Shown here in pieces: positions 1 through 38,745 of a stretch of 64,000 nt of DNA. The notes beneath the pieces are model-generated. The model saw only the letters and a program-made list of their open reading frames with translations, did not search any database and was not told the DNA's origin. The stretch is from Haliclystus octoradiatus (taxonomy: Eukaryota; Cnidaria; Staurozoa; Stauromedusae; Haliclystidae). The position numbers and the translations under genes are program-made. Where the stretch lies: positions 14,194,538-14,258,537 of the forward strand of contig OU744446.1 of assembly GCA_916610825.1 (NCBI GenBank), read 5' to 3'. Position 1 is the stretch's first letter, and each line of letters begins with the position of its first letter.

Positions 1-289
<289 letters not shown>

Positions 290-362
290 ACAGGTGGTCT
301 CAATATAGAGGGATGCGTTGAAAATCAATGGAGATTGTAATTGACTTAATCATTTGTTTTAG

Positions 363-2099
<1,737 letters not shown>

Positions 2100-3883
2100 A
2101 ACAGTATCAAATAATTCGATTTAAACACGATACAGATAACTAACACTAAATTACAATTTGCATGTAATAATTTTCTTATCAGATTTGACTATTTATACGT
2201 ATAGGATTGATTGAAAGTGGTTATAATATAATATAATATACTGACCATGTATGCATACAATACTCTTTCATCTGTATAGAGAGAAATTTTAAATTATCTT
2301 CTCGTTGTTAGCTTGTAAAACTCTTGATAACTATTGTAGAAACAATTTTGTAAATATTGGAGAAATTATTATAGATTATGATATTATGAAATTATTCTTG
2401 TCTTATCAAAAGAATGCTATATATATCTCTTGAAACATGATTGGCTAAAATGTGTATTCAAATTTCTAACAGAGTCTCATATTGTATCTCGAGTGATGTC
2501 TCATTCTAACTAAAATATGGCAAAGGATTTCATAATTGGTTTACAAAAAAAAAATTACTAGCACATTTCCCTCTTATCTAAAAAACTTAATTTGAAAGTT
2601 TTAGATTTCGTTAAAGCACGCATTCTCTTATTTTAAGACGTAGAAATATCCGATGTTATGAAACTTTTATATCAAGAATACCTCAAAATGCTGCACGTTT
2701 ATTTCGTGGTGCAATGGACGTACTATTGATTTTGCGAGAATGTAGAATTAATAATTTAGCGCGGACTCTGCAGTCTGCACTAACCATTTTAAGTCTTCCA
2801 ATGTACTCCGGAGGGGGGTATCTTCCATTGCGGTTCGATGGGGTTATTCAAATGGAACTTTGACAGAATGACCATCAAAATTTTCCACATGATGAATAAG
2901 ATACCTCAAATATATTTTTATGAATGACTGATTCATTCAAAACAAATGAAAAAAACAAATTCATAGGCAAAATTTATTTTGCAAAATGAAAAAACTGCAA
3001 AAGAAGCGTCAAAAGGATACCTCAAAAAATGTTCATGAGTAAGCATACCCTAAAAAATTTTTCTGGATTTTGAAAAAGATACCCTTTAATATTTGTACGT
3101 CCCCGTATGCCAAAAGTGTGGACCCCCGGGAAATGTACGCACAGTACGATCAAACATTTCCCGTCGGAATTGTTGTTGTTCTGTGCAGTTAATTACCGAA
3201 TTGTTGACTTTTCATAATGCTTCATAATTTCTCGCTTGAATATCTGTTTCCGGATGCATCACGTGATTAAATGGGAACTAGGCTTACTGTAATTAACACT
3301 TGCGCCACAAGGCATATAATTGGCTGGTCAGTCAACGAAGAATATAATAACGAAATGGTTACGAACCAGATCAAGGGTTAGAAGAGATCAATATTAGGAT
3401 AAAATACATTATAGTTATTCAAAATATCACTTGACACCTTAAAATATTTATCTGACCCAATGAATATGTGGCAAATATAATCACTGGTGAAAATTTTTGA
3501 ATAATTTTTCCAATAAAAACGATAATAGACATGGTAGATTTCAAATCATGAATTTTGTGTAACAAATAATTATAACAGCATGAAATGAACATTTCACATG
3601 AATTTTACAAAGTATTTTATCAATGCTTTATTGAGCAAAATGAGTGGTTTTACAAACCACAAAATGAATTTACAACATCTAAGGACTATATATATATATA
3701 TATATATAATATGTATATTTTTATTTTTATTTTTATTTTGCCATTTGTCTATTGGATGGCCAGTCAATTTCAATAATATTCATAATGTTAAAAATTCAAC
3801 CACAAAGATGAGTTGGTCTCGCTATGTTTCTATCAATGTATTTTCGCAAGAAGAAAATGTTTCATGATTAAATGTAAACATTC
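2100..3883. other. Intergenic space between convergent UCKL1 and FAK
   Basis: Holds the 3' untranslated regions of both genes. I see no conserved coding segment. There is a short TATAA-type run at 2221-2240, a TA run at 3688-3707 and T-rich TTTTTATTTTTATT at 3719-3738, which on the minus strand supplies AATAAA-like polyadenylation signals for FAK. Short open frames here have no recognisable similarity. Confidence 0.6.
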
Positions 3884-31403
<27,520 letters not shown>

Positions 31404-32339
31404 GTTTTCAAATTTTGTCAAGTCAAAACTCCGCTTCCAAACAGCTCTCAAAATAAAACTCCTTCACGGAAATTTTTCAAATTGTAGTTCAAATATCTCC
31501 ATATATGTATGATACTCATTTCTTTAACAATATAGTATTTCAAATGTCCAATAAAATGTTTTGGCAAGCATCTTAATAGTCGAAACCTGTTTAAGAATGT
31601 CTTTGTAAACTTTATACTTGTTGAGGACTAAAGCATGTCAAAAAATCGTTCGTCTCTTATGAAGCCAGGTGTAATTTAATTCATACCAGATTAAATATAC
31701 TGTAATTTTCATATGTATAATCTTTAATCAAAGTGTCAAATTATATGTTCTTCCTTGTTTTAGTCCTACAGATGCTTGTTTTTGTCTTCTTTTTTGAGTT
31801 ATTTCTTAAGTTTTGCCTTTGGTGTTTCTTTCATAATGCGACGGAAATTAAAAACACACTGTACTATGGTCAGCGGATACATCAAGGCCTCTCTTCTACT
31901 GTCTGTTCATTATGTACGAATATTTCAATTTAAAAGGAATATTTGATCTGTCTATAACTCTAATCTGGTCTATCAAATATCGACTCGTGGTCTAAATTAT
32001 AAATGAAATGCTTCTTCGAAACTTACTGTATTTTTACGTTTTTACTGAAACTTACATATATCACAAATCTATCAGTACATTTTGGAAATTGTGAAAAATA
32101 GCAATGACAAAATGGATTTCAAGCTAATTCTTGAAAGGAGACTGATTTTACCAATCAGGATTCTTTATATATAATTGAACAGGTAAAGCAATTACTTAAT
32201 AATTATTTTTAATATGCAGCAAATGATGCATTGTATTGCATATTGAGTCATTTGAATTTACCAACAGATTATTTTTATTGAAAATGAAATATGAGTTTCA
32301 TAACTTAAAATATATACTTTATTAGCAAAAATATTTACT

Positions 32340-32674
32340 AAAATAGATGATACTTTACACCTACTTTCCAAGTAATGATGATGATGACACACGTAAGGAA
32401 GATATTTATGAAAAAGTCATTAACGATTATACGGTTAATTAAGTAACGTAAGTATTTTACTATATATTTATGTACAATTAAATTTAAGGAGAACTAATAA
32501 TTTGGTTCTAAATTCGTATGTTGAATCGGCGGTGACGATATCAGATTGTAAGTTATTCCAATATCGGATTGTCCGATTAAAATATAAATTATAACACATC
32601 ATATTGTATAAATCATGGCTTCTGGTCGTTATAGTTGTATGTCTAAATACAACGGTATCTGTAATTTCCATCAA
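32340..32674 (-). mobile_element. LINE 3'-end fragment
   Basis: The minus-strand translation gives NLYFNRTIRYWNNLQSDIVT and STYEFRTKLLVLL. The F-x-R-T-I-x-x-W-N-x-L signature and closing segment are typical of the very C terminus of CR1/jockey-type LINE ORF2. A short 3' tail follows. Everything upstream is missing, as expected of a 5'-truncated insertion. Confidence 0.65.
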
Positions 32675-32932
32675 ACATTCTTATGAATGACGATGGTATA
32701 AAACAAACGTAGATCTAAAAATAGATGTCTATCAGATGATGATGAAAGATTATACCAAATATTGGCATTCAGCCTTACTTTCGATTACTTTCAAACTACT
32801 GGATGTTCAGTATTTCAGACCAAACTTCATACTGACTGGATTGTGAATAATTATGGACAAAACATTTGATGGGAAATTACATTTGTTCCTGGTACAGTAT
32901 AAGAATTGAAGTGGAATTCTTTATTTTTGCGT

Positions 32933-33155
32933 AATGATGAATTTAGAGCTGTAAAATATGGGGATGGATCAGACCTGAATGTGAGTTTTAAACGGTCCAA
33001 TTACGAGAAAATGTGTTCAGCTATTTTACAATCTATATACAAATAATATCTACAGACACGATAAATTTGTGTCTGCGAATATGATAAAATTCATAATAAG
33101 TCTTATAAAGTTAACCAAAATCTTGTATTTACTTCAATCATTTCAAATTTTGTAT
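32933..33155 (+). pseudogene. Inverted partial duplicate of FAK exon 1 and intron 1
   Basis: Plus-strand bases correspond to the reverse complement of about 31095-31334. They include the codons for DEFRAVKYGDGSDL and a GTGAGT donor, then intron sequence sharing ATTACGAGAAAATGTGTTCA and more. A few substitutions and small indels separate the copies. The 5' part of the exon (from the ATG to QVFLPS) is not recognisable, so this is a fragment on the opposite strand, 1.6 kb upstream of the genuine exon. Confidence 0.85.
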
Positions 33156-33250
33156 CGGATCTTCAAAAATAACAATCGGATCAGTATATCGGATAAGTTC
33201 GATTAACAGTAGCATTGAACAGGACTAGATATCATACCATAAGTACGATG

Positions 33251-33402
33251 TGTTATAACGTATAGAATAAACATGAATAATGTATAAGTATGTAATCATA
33301 AGTTCAAGCTCTCCCTAAGCTTACATGTGCTACTGAACTTATTGAGTAGCCTCATTTACATGAATAGTAAGTTACAGACTAAAGATGGCTAACATTATAA
33401 CA
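33251..33402 (-). repeat. 3' LTR of the Gypsy-type element
   Basis: 152 bp, identical to the other LTR. Preceded on the plus map by the target duplication CGATG. Unusually short for an LTR. Confidence 0.95.
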
Positions 33403-33414
33403 TCTCCCTTTTTC
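33403..33414 (-). promoter_or_regulatory. Polypurine tract
   Basis: Minus strand GAAAAAGGGAGA directly abuts the TG that begins the 3' LTR. This is the expected primer for plus-strand DNA synthesis. Confidence 0.8.
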
Positions 33415-33479
33415 ACTGATTATATCATTATAATGTTTTTATTTATTTTATTTTATTTTTACTGTATAGGTACAGTACA

Positions 33480-36400
33480 TTAAGACTGTAGGTATCTGCT
33501 TGGTTTCGTGATTGTGCGATCAGATTTTCTATTCTCAAGCTCCATGTCAGGCTGGTGATCTGTAACATTATTGGGTTGAACTGGTATAGTTCTAAGATTT
33601 GATTCTTCTTGGAATTGGTTGTTTGGTTGTGGTGTGTGAAAATATATTTCCGGCTTATCACCATTATACTTCTCTGAATCTACAAGAAGGTGACTTCTTG
33701 TACGTCGTAATATTTGACCTGTTGCTGTTTCAATAATGTATGAATTGGGTGCATCTGCATGTTTGATAATGTTTGCTGGTAGCCATAGTTTTCCTTGCCT
33801 ATGACGCACTGCCTGGCCAGGCCAGAGGACACTTCTATGGGCAGCTGAGTTCTGATAATACCAAGCGGCAGAGCCTTGCCTAGTAGCAAGTATTCGGCGG
33901 ACATCAGTTGACTTCCAGAATTGTGGTTTGAGATGGTGTGTTATGCTATGTAATCCAGTTCGCAAGTTTCTTCCTTGTAGTAGAACAGCTGGTGAGGGCA
34001 AACCATCCCCAAGTGGAGTGCTGCGAAGAGCTGTGAGAGTTTCTTGCAGATCTTTCCCTTCCTCCTTCATCTTGATAAAGTGTATTTTTGTGTTCTGCAC
34101 ATGTCGCTCCGCAGATCCATTAGATTGCGGATAGATTGGGCTTGATGTTATTTGTGTTATGTTATTTGCCAATGCATAATCCCTCATTTCTTGGCTGCCG
34201 TATTGTGGTCCGTTGTCACTGATGAGCTTTTCTGGTATGCCATAACTTGCGAATATTTTTTTAAATTCCGTTATTACATCGAAAGACTTTGTTTGATTTA
34301 ACCGTGTAACAGTGGTCCATTTTGAATATAAATCAACGGTTAATAAGTAGTGTATGCTGTTAATCTCAAACAAATCAGTTGACACTGTTTGAAATGGATA
34401 CTCTGGTATTGGGTATGTAATAAAGTTATCTTTTGCATTAGAGTTCCTATGTTGTTGGCATATACCACATGACGAAACTAAATCTGTTATTTGGGCTACG
34501 TATCCTGGCCAATATACGGCAGACTTAGCACGTTCGATACACTTGGATATACCAAAATGACCATGATGAATCTCTTGTAGTGTAGACGATATCAGTGATG
34601 TAGGGATGACTATTTGACTATTTCTGAATAGTATGCCATCATAATACGATAAATTGTTTCTTTCACCCCAGAATGGCTTTACTGCATTTGGTAGTAGGGC
34701 TTTCTTCTCTGGCCAACCATTCTGTAAATAGAGAATAACCGCTTGAAGGGTAGGATCCTTCTTTGTTACCTCGGACGTATCAATCTTTTTTTCCGGTACA
34801 ATAACGTCACATATGCGAATAATCTCTGAATCTGAGTAGTCGGCACATTCGATAGATAGCGGAGCTCTCGACATTGTGTCAGCCAGTACAAGATTGATCC
34901 CAGGTTCAAAACAAAGAGTGAAATGATATCGTAAGCATTTGAGGCGCATCCTAGCCAATCTTGGTGATATATCAGATATTGGTTTTGCCATTATTCCCAG
35001 TAATGGTTTATGATCCGTGATTACCGTAGTAGCTTGACCATAGACAAATTGATGGAATCGTGTTAATCCAAATTGAATTGCTAGCATTTCCTTCTCAATT
35101 TGTGCATAATTTCTTTGTGTTTTATCTAGCGAGCAAGAAGCGTATTCAATTGGCTGACCATCTTGCAGAAGGACTGCCCCTAGCCCATGGCTAGATGCGT
35201 CAACAGATACAGTAACATGAGCATCCACATTGAATAATTTTAGAGTTGGTGCTGAGATAATTAAACTCTTTATTTGTTTGAATGATTTTGTGTGGTTTTC
35301 ATCCCACGTAAAGGCAACTTGATCTTTCAAAAGGTCTCTTAGTGTTCCAGTGTGTTGCGATAAATTCGGGCAGAATTTTGCAATGTATGTTACCATGCCT
35401 AGTAAGCGGCGTAAATCTTCCTTATTTTCTGGTTGTGGCATGTTGCATATAGCTTTTACTCTGTCTGGATCTAGTGAAACGCCCTCTGCGCTTATAATTT
35501 GTCCAAGGTATTTGGTTTTGGTTTGACTGAAATTGCATTTGTTTCTGTTTAGTTTTAAATTCAACTTCTTGCACCTGTCTAGAACAGCAATCAGGCGTCG
35601 GTCATGTTCTTCCTGATCTTTGCCATGTATTAAAATGTCATCAATGTATATTTCTACACCTGGCAAGTCTTGAAAATGTTCTGCTACAATTCTGTGGAAA
35701 ACCTCTGGTGCCGAACAGATCCCAAATGGAAGCCTAAGAAATCGATACCTGCCAAACGGTGTCCCAAATGTTGTAACAAAACTGCTTTCTTTATCAAGTG
35801 CTACTTGCATGAAACCACTCATTGCGTCGAGCGTAGAAAATATGGTTGAGCCATGAATTTTGCTAAATATTTCTTCAGCTGTCGGTACTTGATAATGTTC
35901 TCTTTTAATGGCTTGATTCAACGACAATGGATCCAGACAGATTCTGAGTGAGCCATTGGGTTTGGTAACAACGACTATTGGATTGACCCATTCTGTGGGG
36001 GTTGTGACTCTAGTTATCATTTTATCATTTTCCATAGTATCTAGTGTTTGTTTCAATTGGTCTTTTAGTCTAAATGGTACACGGCGTGCAGCATGGATAG
36101 TTGGTGTATGATTGTCTCGTAATTTAATGTTGTGCACACCTGGTAGTTTGCCATTTCCAACGAAAACAGACTCATAACGTTTTGCGATCTCATGATTAGG
36201 TTGATTTACTGTAAGTATTTGCTCTGGTTGTGGTACAATATTTAGAGATCTTAATGATGGGTAGCCCAATAAAGTGGCTGTGCCATTGAGGACAATAATA
36301 AATTCTAGTAGATGATACTTTGCTTGATACAGGACCAAAATGTTACTTTTGCCAATAACTTTAAGCTTGGTACCACCGTATGCTTCTAATACTGTATTGC

Positions 36401-37358
36401 ATTTTTCAAGAGTTTGTTTCGGAAGTAATCTTTTGTGAATTTCTGATGGCATAATATTGCATCCAGCTCCTGTGTCTACTTTGGCTATGAATGATTTATC
36501 ATTTTCTAAACCCAATTTTATAATCCATTCTTTTTTCTGTCCTGCTTTGTTTACCTGGAGAACAAAACGATGATCAATTTCTTTAACTTGACTGTTTATA
36601 GTGTTTATTGATTCTGGATTATTTTGGTCACTGCTTGATTTACTTCTGCAAACTGTAGCAAAATGGTTGAGTTTATCACAACTATGGCATTTTTTTCCAT
36701 AAGCCGGACAACTACCTTGTAAATGTTCACCGCCACAATATTTGCAATTCGTTATTTGTCTCCTCTCCTTTCTTGTCTTAACTTTAGATGAGTTGCTTGT
36801 GGCAGAAATTCTGTCGATAGATGTAGCTTGGTTATTAATCTGACTACCAATTTTTACTGCACTCTCCTTGTGACGGCAAATCTGGATTGCTTTTTCCAGA
36901 CTTAAGTCGTCAGTGTATAATAATTGTTCCCTGATGCTGTCCGAATAAATCCCTAAGACTATTTGGTCTCGAAGAAGTCTGTCTTCTAGCATTGCGCCAT
37001 CATCTGATTGTATCCCTGGATAGTTACAGTATTTTAACTGATTTCTGAGATCAGTAAGAAAAGTATCAAAAGCTTCATCTGATGCTTGTTTTCTAGAAAA
37101 GAATTTATAGCTCTCAAAACTGTCATTTCGTTTAGGGTTGTAATATGTTCTAAATCCTCTGTAAATTGTTCTTCCATTTTGTCCCAGTAAGGTCAGTAAT
37201 ATTGCTACCTTTGTTTCTTCAGGTTGCTTCTTTTTATTGGTAGCAATAAGGTAAAACTCAAAACCTTCTTCCCAGTCGTTCCAGCTTTTGCTTAAGTCTT
37301 GATTATTATTTGCTTCAAAAGGTCCAGGTGGTCTTAACCCACCTTCATTTAATGCCAT
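33480..37358 (-). CDS. Gag-pol polyprotein of the Gypsy-type retrotransposon (1292 aa)
   Basis: Single open frame from the ATG at 37358 (MALNEGGLRPPGPFEANN) to the stop at 33480. Order of domains: gag-like N terminus; two zinc knuckles at about 205-237 (CKYCGGEHLQGSC, an unusual C-x2-C-x3-H-x4-C, and CHSCDKLNHFATVC, a normal C-x2-C-x4-H-x4-C); aspartic protease with VDTGAG near 294-299; reverse transcriptase with LDAMSGFMQ and the catalytic YIDD near 571-574; RNase H with VSVDASSHGLGAVLL and TDHKPLLG; integrase with an HHCC zinc region (HHGHFGISK, CGICQQ) and the DDE core (TVDLYSKW, ISDNGPQYGS, SNGSAERHVQ). No stop or frameshift lies within it, and gag and pol are fused without a programmed shift. 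It copies the element through RNA and integrates it. Confidence 0.95.
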   Translation of the reverse strand: MALNEGGLRPPGPFEANNNQDLSKSWNDWEEGFEFYLIATNKKKQPEETKVAILLTLLGQNGRTIYRGFRTYYNPKRNDSFESYKFFSRKQASDEAFDTFLTDLRNQLKYCNYPGIQSDDGAMLEDRLLRDQIVLGIYSDSIREQLLYTDDLSLEKAIQICRHKESAVKIGSQINNQATSIDRISATSNSSKVKTRKERRQITNCKYCGGEHLQGSCPAYGKKCHSCDKLNHFATVCRSKSSSDQNNPESINTINSQVKEIDHRFVLQVNKAGQKKEWIIKLGLENDKSFIAKVDTGAGCNIMPSEIHKRLLPKQTLEKCNTVLEAYGGTKLKVIGKSNILVLYQAKYHLLEFIIVLNGTATLLGYPSLRSLNIVPQPEQILTVNQPNHEIAKRYESVFVGNGKLPGVHNIKLRDNHTPTIHAARRVPFRLKDQLKQTLDTMENDKMITRVTTPTEWVNPIVVVTKPNGSLRICLDPLSLNQAIKREHYQVPTAEEIFSKIHGSTIFSTLDAMSGFMQVALDKESSFVTTFGTPFGRYRFLRLPFGICSAPEVFHRIVAEHFQDLPGVEIYIDDILIHGKDQEEHDRRLIAVLDRCKKLNLKLNRNKCNFSQTKTKYLGQIISAEGVSLDPDRVKAICNMPQPENKEDLRRLLGMVTYIAKFCPNLSQHTGTLRDLLKDQVAFTWDENHTKSFKQIKSLIISAPTLKLFNVDAHVTVSVDASSHGLGAVLLQDGQPIEYASCSLDKTQRNYAQIEKEMLAIQFGLTRFHQFVYGQATTVITDHKPLLGIMAKPISDISPRLARMRLKCLRYHFTLCFEPGINLVLADTMSRAPLSIECADYSDSEIIRICDVIVPEKKIDTSEVTKKDPTLQAVILYLQNGWPEKKALLPNAVKPFWGERNNLSYYDGILFRNSQIVIPTSLISSTLQEIHHGHFGISKCIERAKSAVYWPGYVAQITDLVSSCGICQQHRNSNAKDNFITYPIPEYPFQTVSTDLFEINSIHYLLTVDLYSKWTTVTRLNQTKSFDVITEFKKIFASYGIPEKLISDNGPQYGSQEMRDYALANNITQITSSPIYPQSNGSAERHVQNTKIHFIKMKEEGKDLQETLTALRSTPLGDGLPSPAVLLQGRNLRTGLHSITHHLKPQFWKSTDVRRILATRQGSAAWYYQNSAAHRSVLWPGQAVRHRQGKLWLPANIIKHADAPNSYIIETATGQILRRTRSHLLVDSEKYNGDKPEIYFHTPQPNNQFQEESNLRTIPVQPNNVTDHQPDMELENRKSDRTITKPSRYLQS

Positions 37359-37379
37359 TTTATTCAATTATGTGTTAAA

Positions 37380-37394
37380 TCCCACTTGACACCA
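37380..37394 (-). promoter_or_regulatory. Primer binding site
   Basis: The plus strand reads CCCACTTGACACCA immediately inside the 5' LTR, ending in CCA as a tRNA 3' end does. It resembles the 3' end of tRNA-Leu (CCCACTTCTGACACCA) with two bases missing. The identity of the primer tRNA is inferred. Confidence 0.65.
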
Positions 37395-37546
37395 TGTTAT
37401 AACGTATAGAATAAACATGAATAATGTATAAGTATGTAATCATAAGTTCAAGCTCTCCCTAAGCTTACATGTGCTACTGAACTTATTGAGTAGCCTCATT
37501 TACATGAATAGTAAGTTACAGACTAAAGATGGCTAACATTATAACA
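37395..37546 (-). repeat. 5' LTR of the Gypsy-type element
   Basis: 152 bp, followed on the plus map by the target duplication CGATG. It should contain the promoter, but I see no clear TATA box. Confidence 0.95.
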
Positions 37547-37551
37547 CGATG

Positions 37552-38745
37552 TAGCCATTATCTCCAAGTCTGATATCTCAAATCATATAAATATCTCAAT
37601 TTGACACGAATTTGAAACAAAAGAGGTTACACAATTAAAAATATTTAATAGAATAATTACGATACAGTCATAAAATATTTTCTTGAATTCTCAAAACACG
37701 TTGATATCAAATTTAATTCCATTCATTATAAGCAAGATAAGTACCAGTTAAAACAACTGGATCTAAAATAGATCATTAAACATGATACGATATAATATTT
37801 CGAAATATTCCCCTATTTAATAATTCATAATATGTAGTCTAGTCCAATAGATCAAAACTTTTAATGAATTAAGTATCTTATCACTATGTTTTCAATGTGC
37901 CATAAAAATGTGTGAACTGTTACTGTCTGAGGACGGTCCGTAGCCCAATTATCAAGATTAGTTATTCTCAAAACTCTATGAACGAAATTAGAATATGTTT
38001 CTAGTAATCAATTGTGTTTGCATGTGGGAAATATCTCTACAAGCTGGACGTTCTTCGTTATAGGATGATTTATATTTTTGCTTGAATTGCGGATAACTTA
38101 GGACCAAGAACTACAAAAATAAACAAATAAAATTATGACATAATTATCAGGGTTCCACGTTCATACGTCATACATGTCTCATAAATTAGGACTTGAACTA
38201 CACCCCATAAAAACATTTGAATACAAGAGAATGATGAACACTTGAATGAAAGTTTTTTGTAAAACTATCCCAGCTAGACATACATCTTCGCTAGTATATA
38301 TATACTGGAATCGAATACACATCTACTGGAATTTACTAACAACTTTCTTTAGCTGGTTCTGCGTTCCAAATGAAAAAAAACAACTAATCCTACCATAGTT
38401 CCAATATGATTTTTGAGAGCAATGCAAACCTTTTCCTGTTGAAACTCAAAAGTTCCAACTTGATATTGAAATATTCAAAGTGTATTGAAATAATTTTAAA
38501 TGAACTTCAAAAGTTCATAACGTCATCATCATCATCATCATCAGTTATTCAGAACCGGATTAGTTAACATAAACTTTTTTTCACAAGACTGATTTGGAAA
38601 GTTGGAAGACATTGAATTGAGGTGGGGATTTTGAAGCTGAGTTAGAGAAACTATTTAAATTCATTATACTCTTGTAATGTGACATAGAAATCTAATCCAG
38701 CAAAATCTTTTCCTGGCTTGGTAAGAAAACAGGACAAATACATGA
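37552..38745. other. Intergenic space and TMEM214 3' region
   Basis: AT-rich sequence without a recognised gene. A possible extra terminal exon of TMEM214 is at 38098-38110. A (CAT)n run at 38522-38542 is followed by CAGTTATTCAGAACCGGATT, which recurs after another (ATC)n run at 48808-48845. Confidence 0.5.

Larger units (their letters stand above)
31404..33250. other. Region upstream of the FAK start codon
   Basis: Holds the FAK 5' untranslated region and presumably its promoter, but I see no clear TATA box or initiator. It also contains a LINE 3' fragment and an inverted partial duplicate of FAK exon 1, listed separately. The remaining sequence is AT-rich without recognised coding content. 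Confidence 0.5.
33251..37546 (-). mobile_element. Ty3/Gypsy-type LTR retrotransposon, structurally complete
   Basis: 4296 bp between 5-bp target duplications CGATG (33246-33250 and 37547-37551). Two 152-bp LTRs, 33251-33402 and 37395-37546, look identical base for base. They start TGTTATAA and end TTATAACA. Next to the 5' LTR is a primer-binding-site-like sequence; next to the 3' LTR is a purine tract. One uninterrupted reading frame encodes gag and pol. Domain order (protease, RT, RNase H, integrase) defines the Ty3/Gypsy group. Two zinc knuckles and the single frame resemble the Mag/SURL lineage, although the clade is inferred. It lies between TMEM214 and FAK, and no envelope frame is present. 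Confidence 0.95.

Noticed and set aside
31404-31451. FAK start upstream of the chosen ATG
   Set aside because: The frame there opens with TTG, not ATG, and an in-frame TGA lies just upstream; 31403 is the first ATG.
37359-37367. Gag-pol start at 37367
   Set aside because: That codon is TTG; the first ATG is at 37358.
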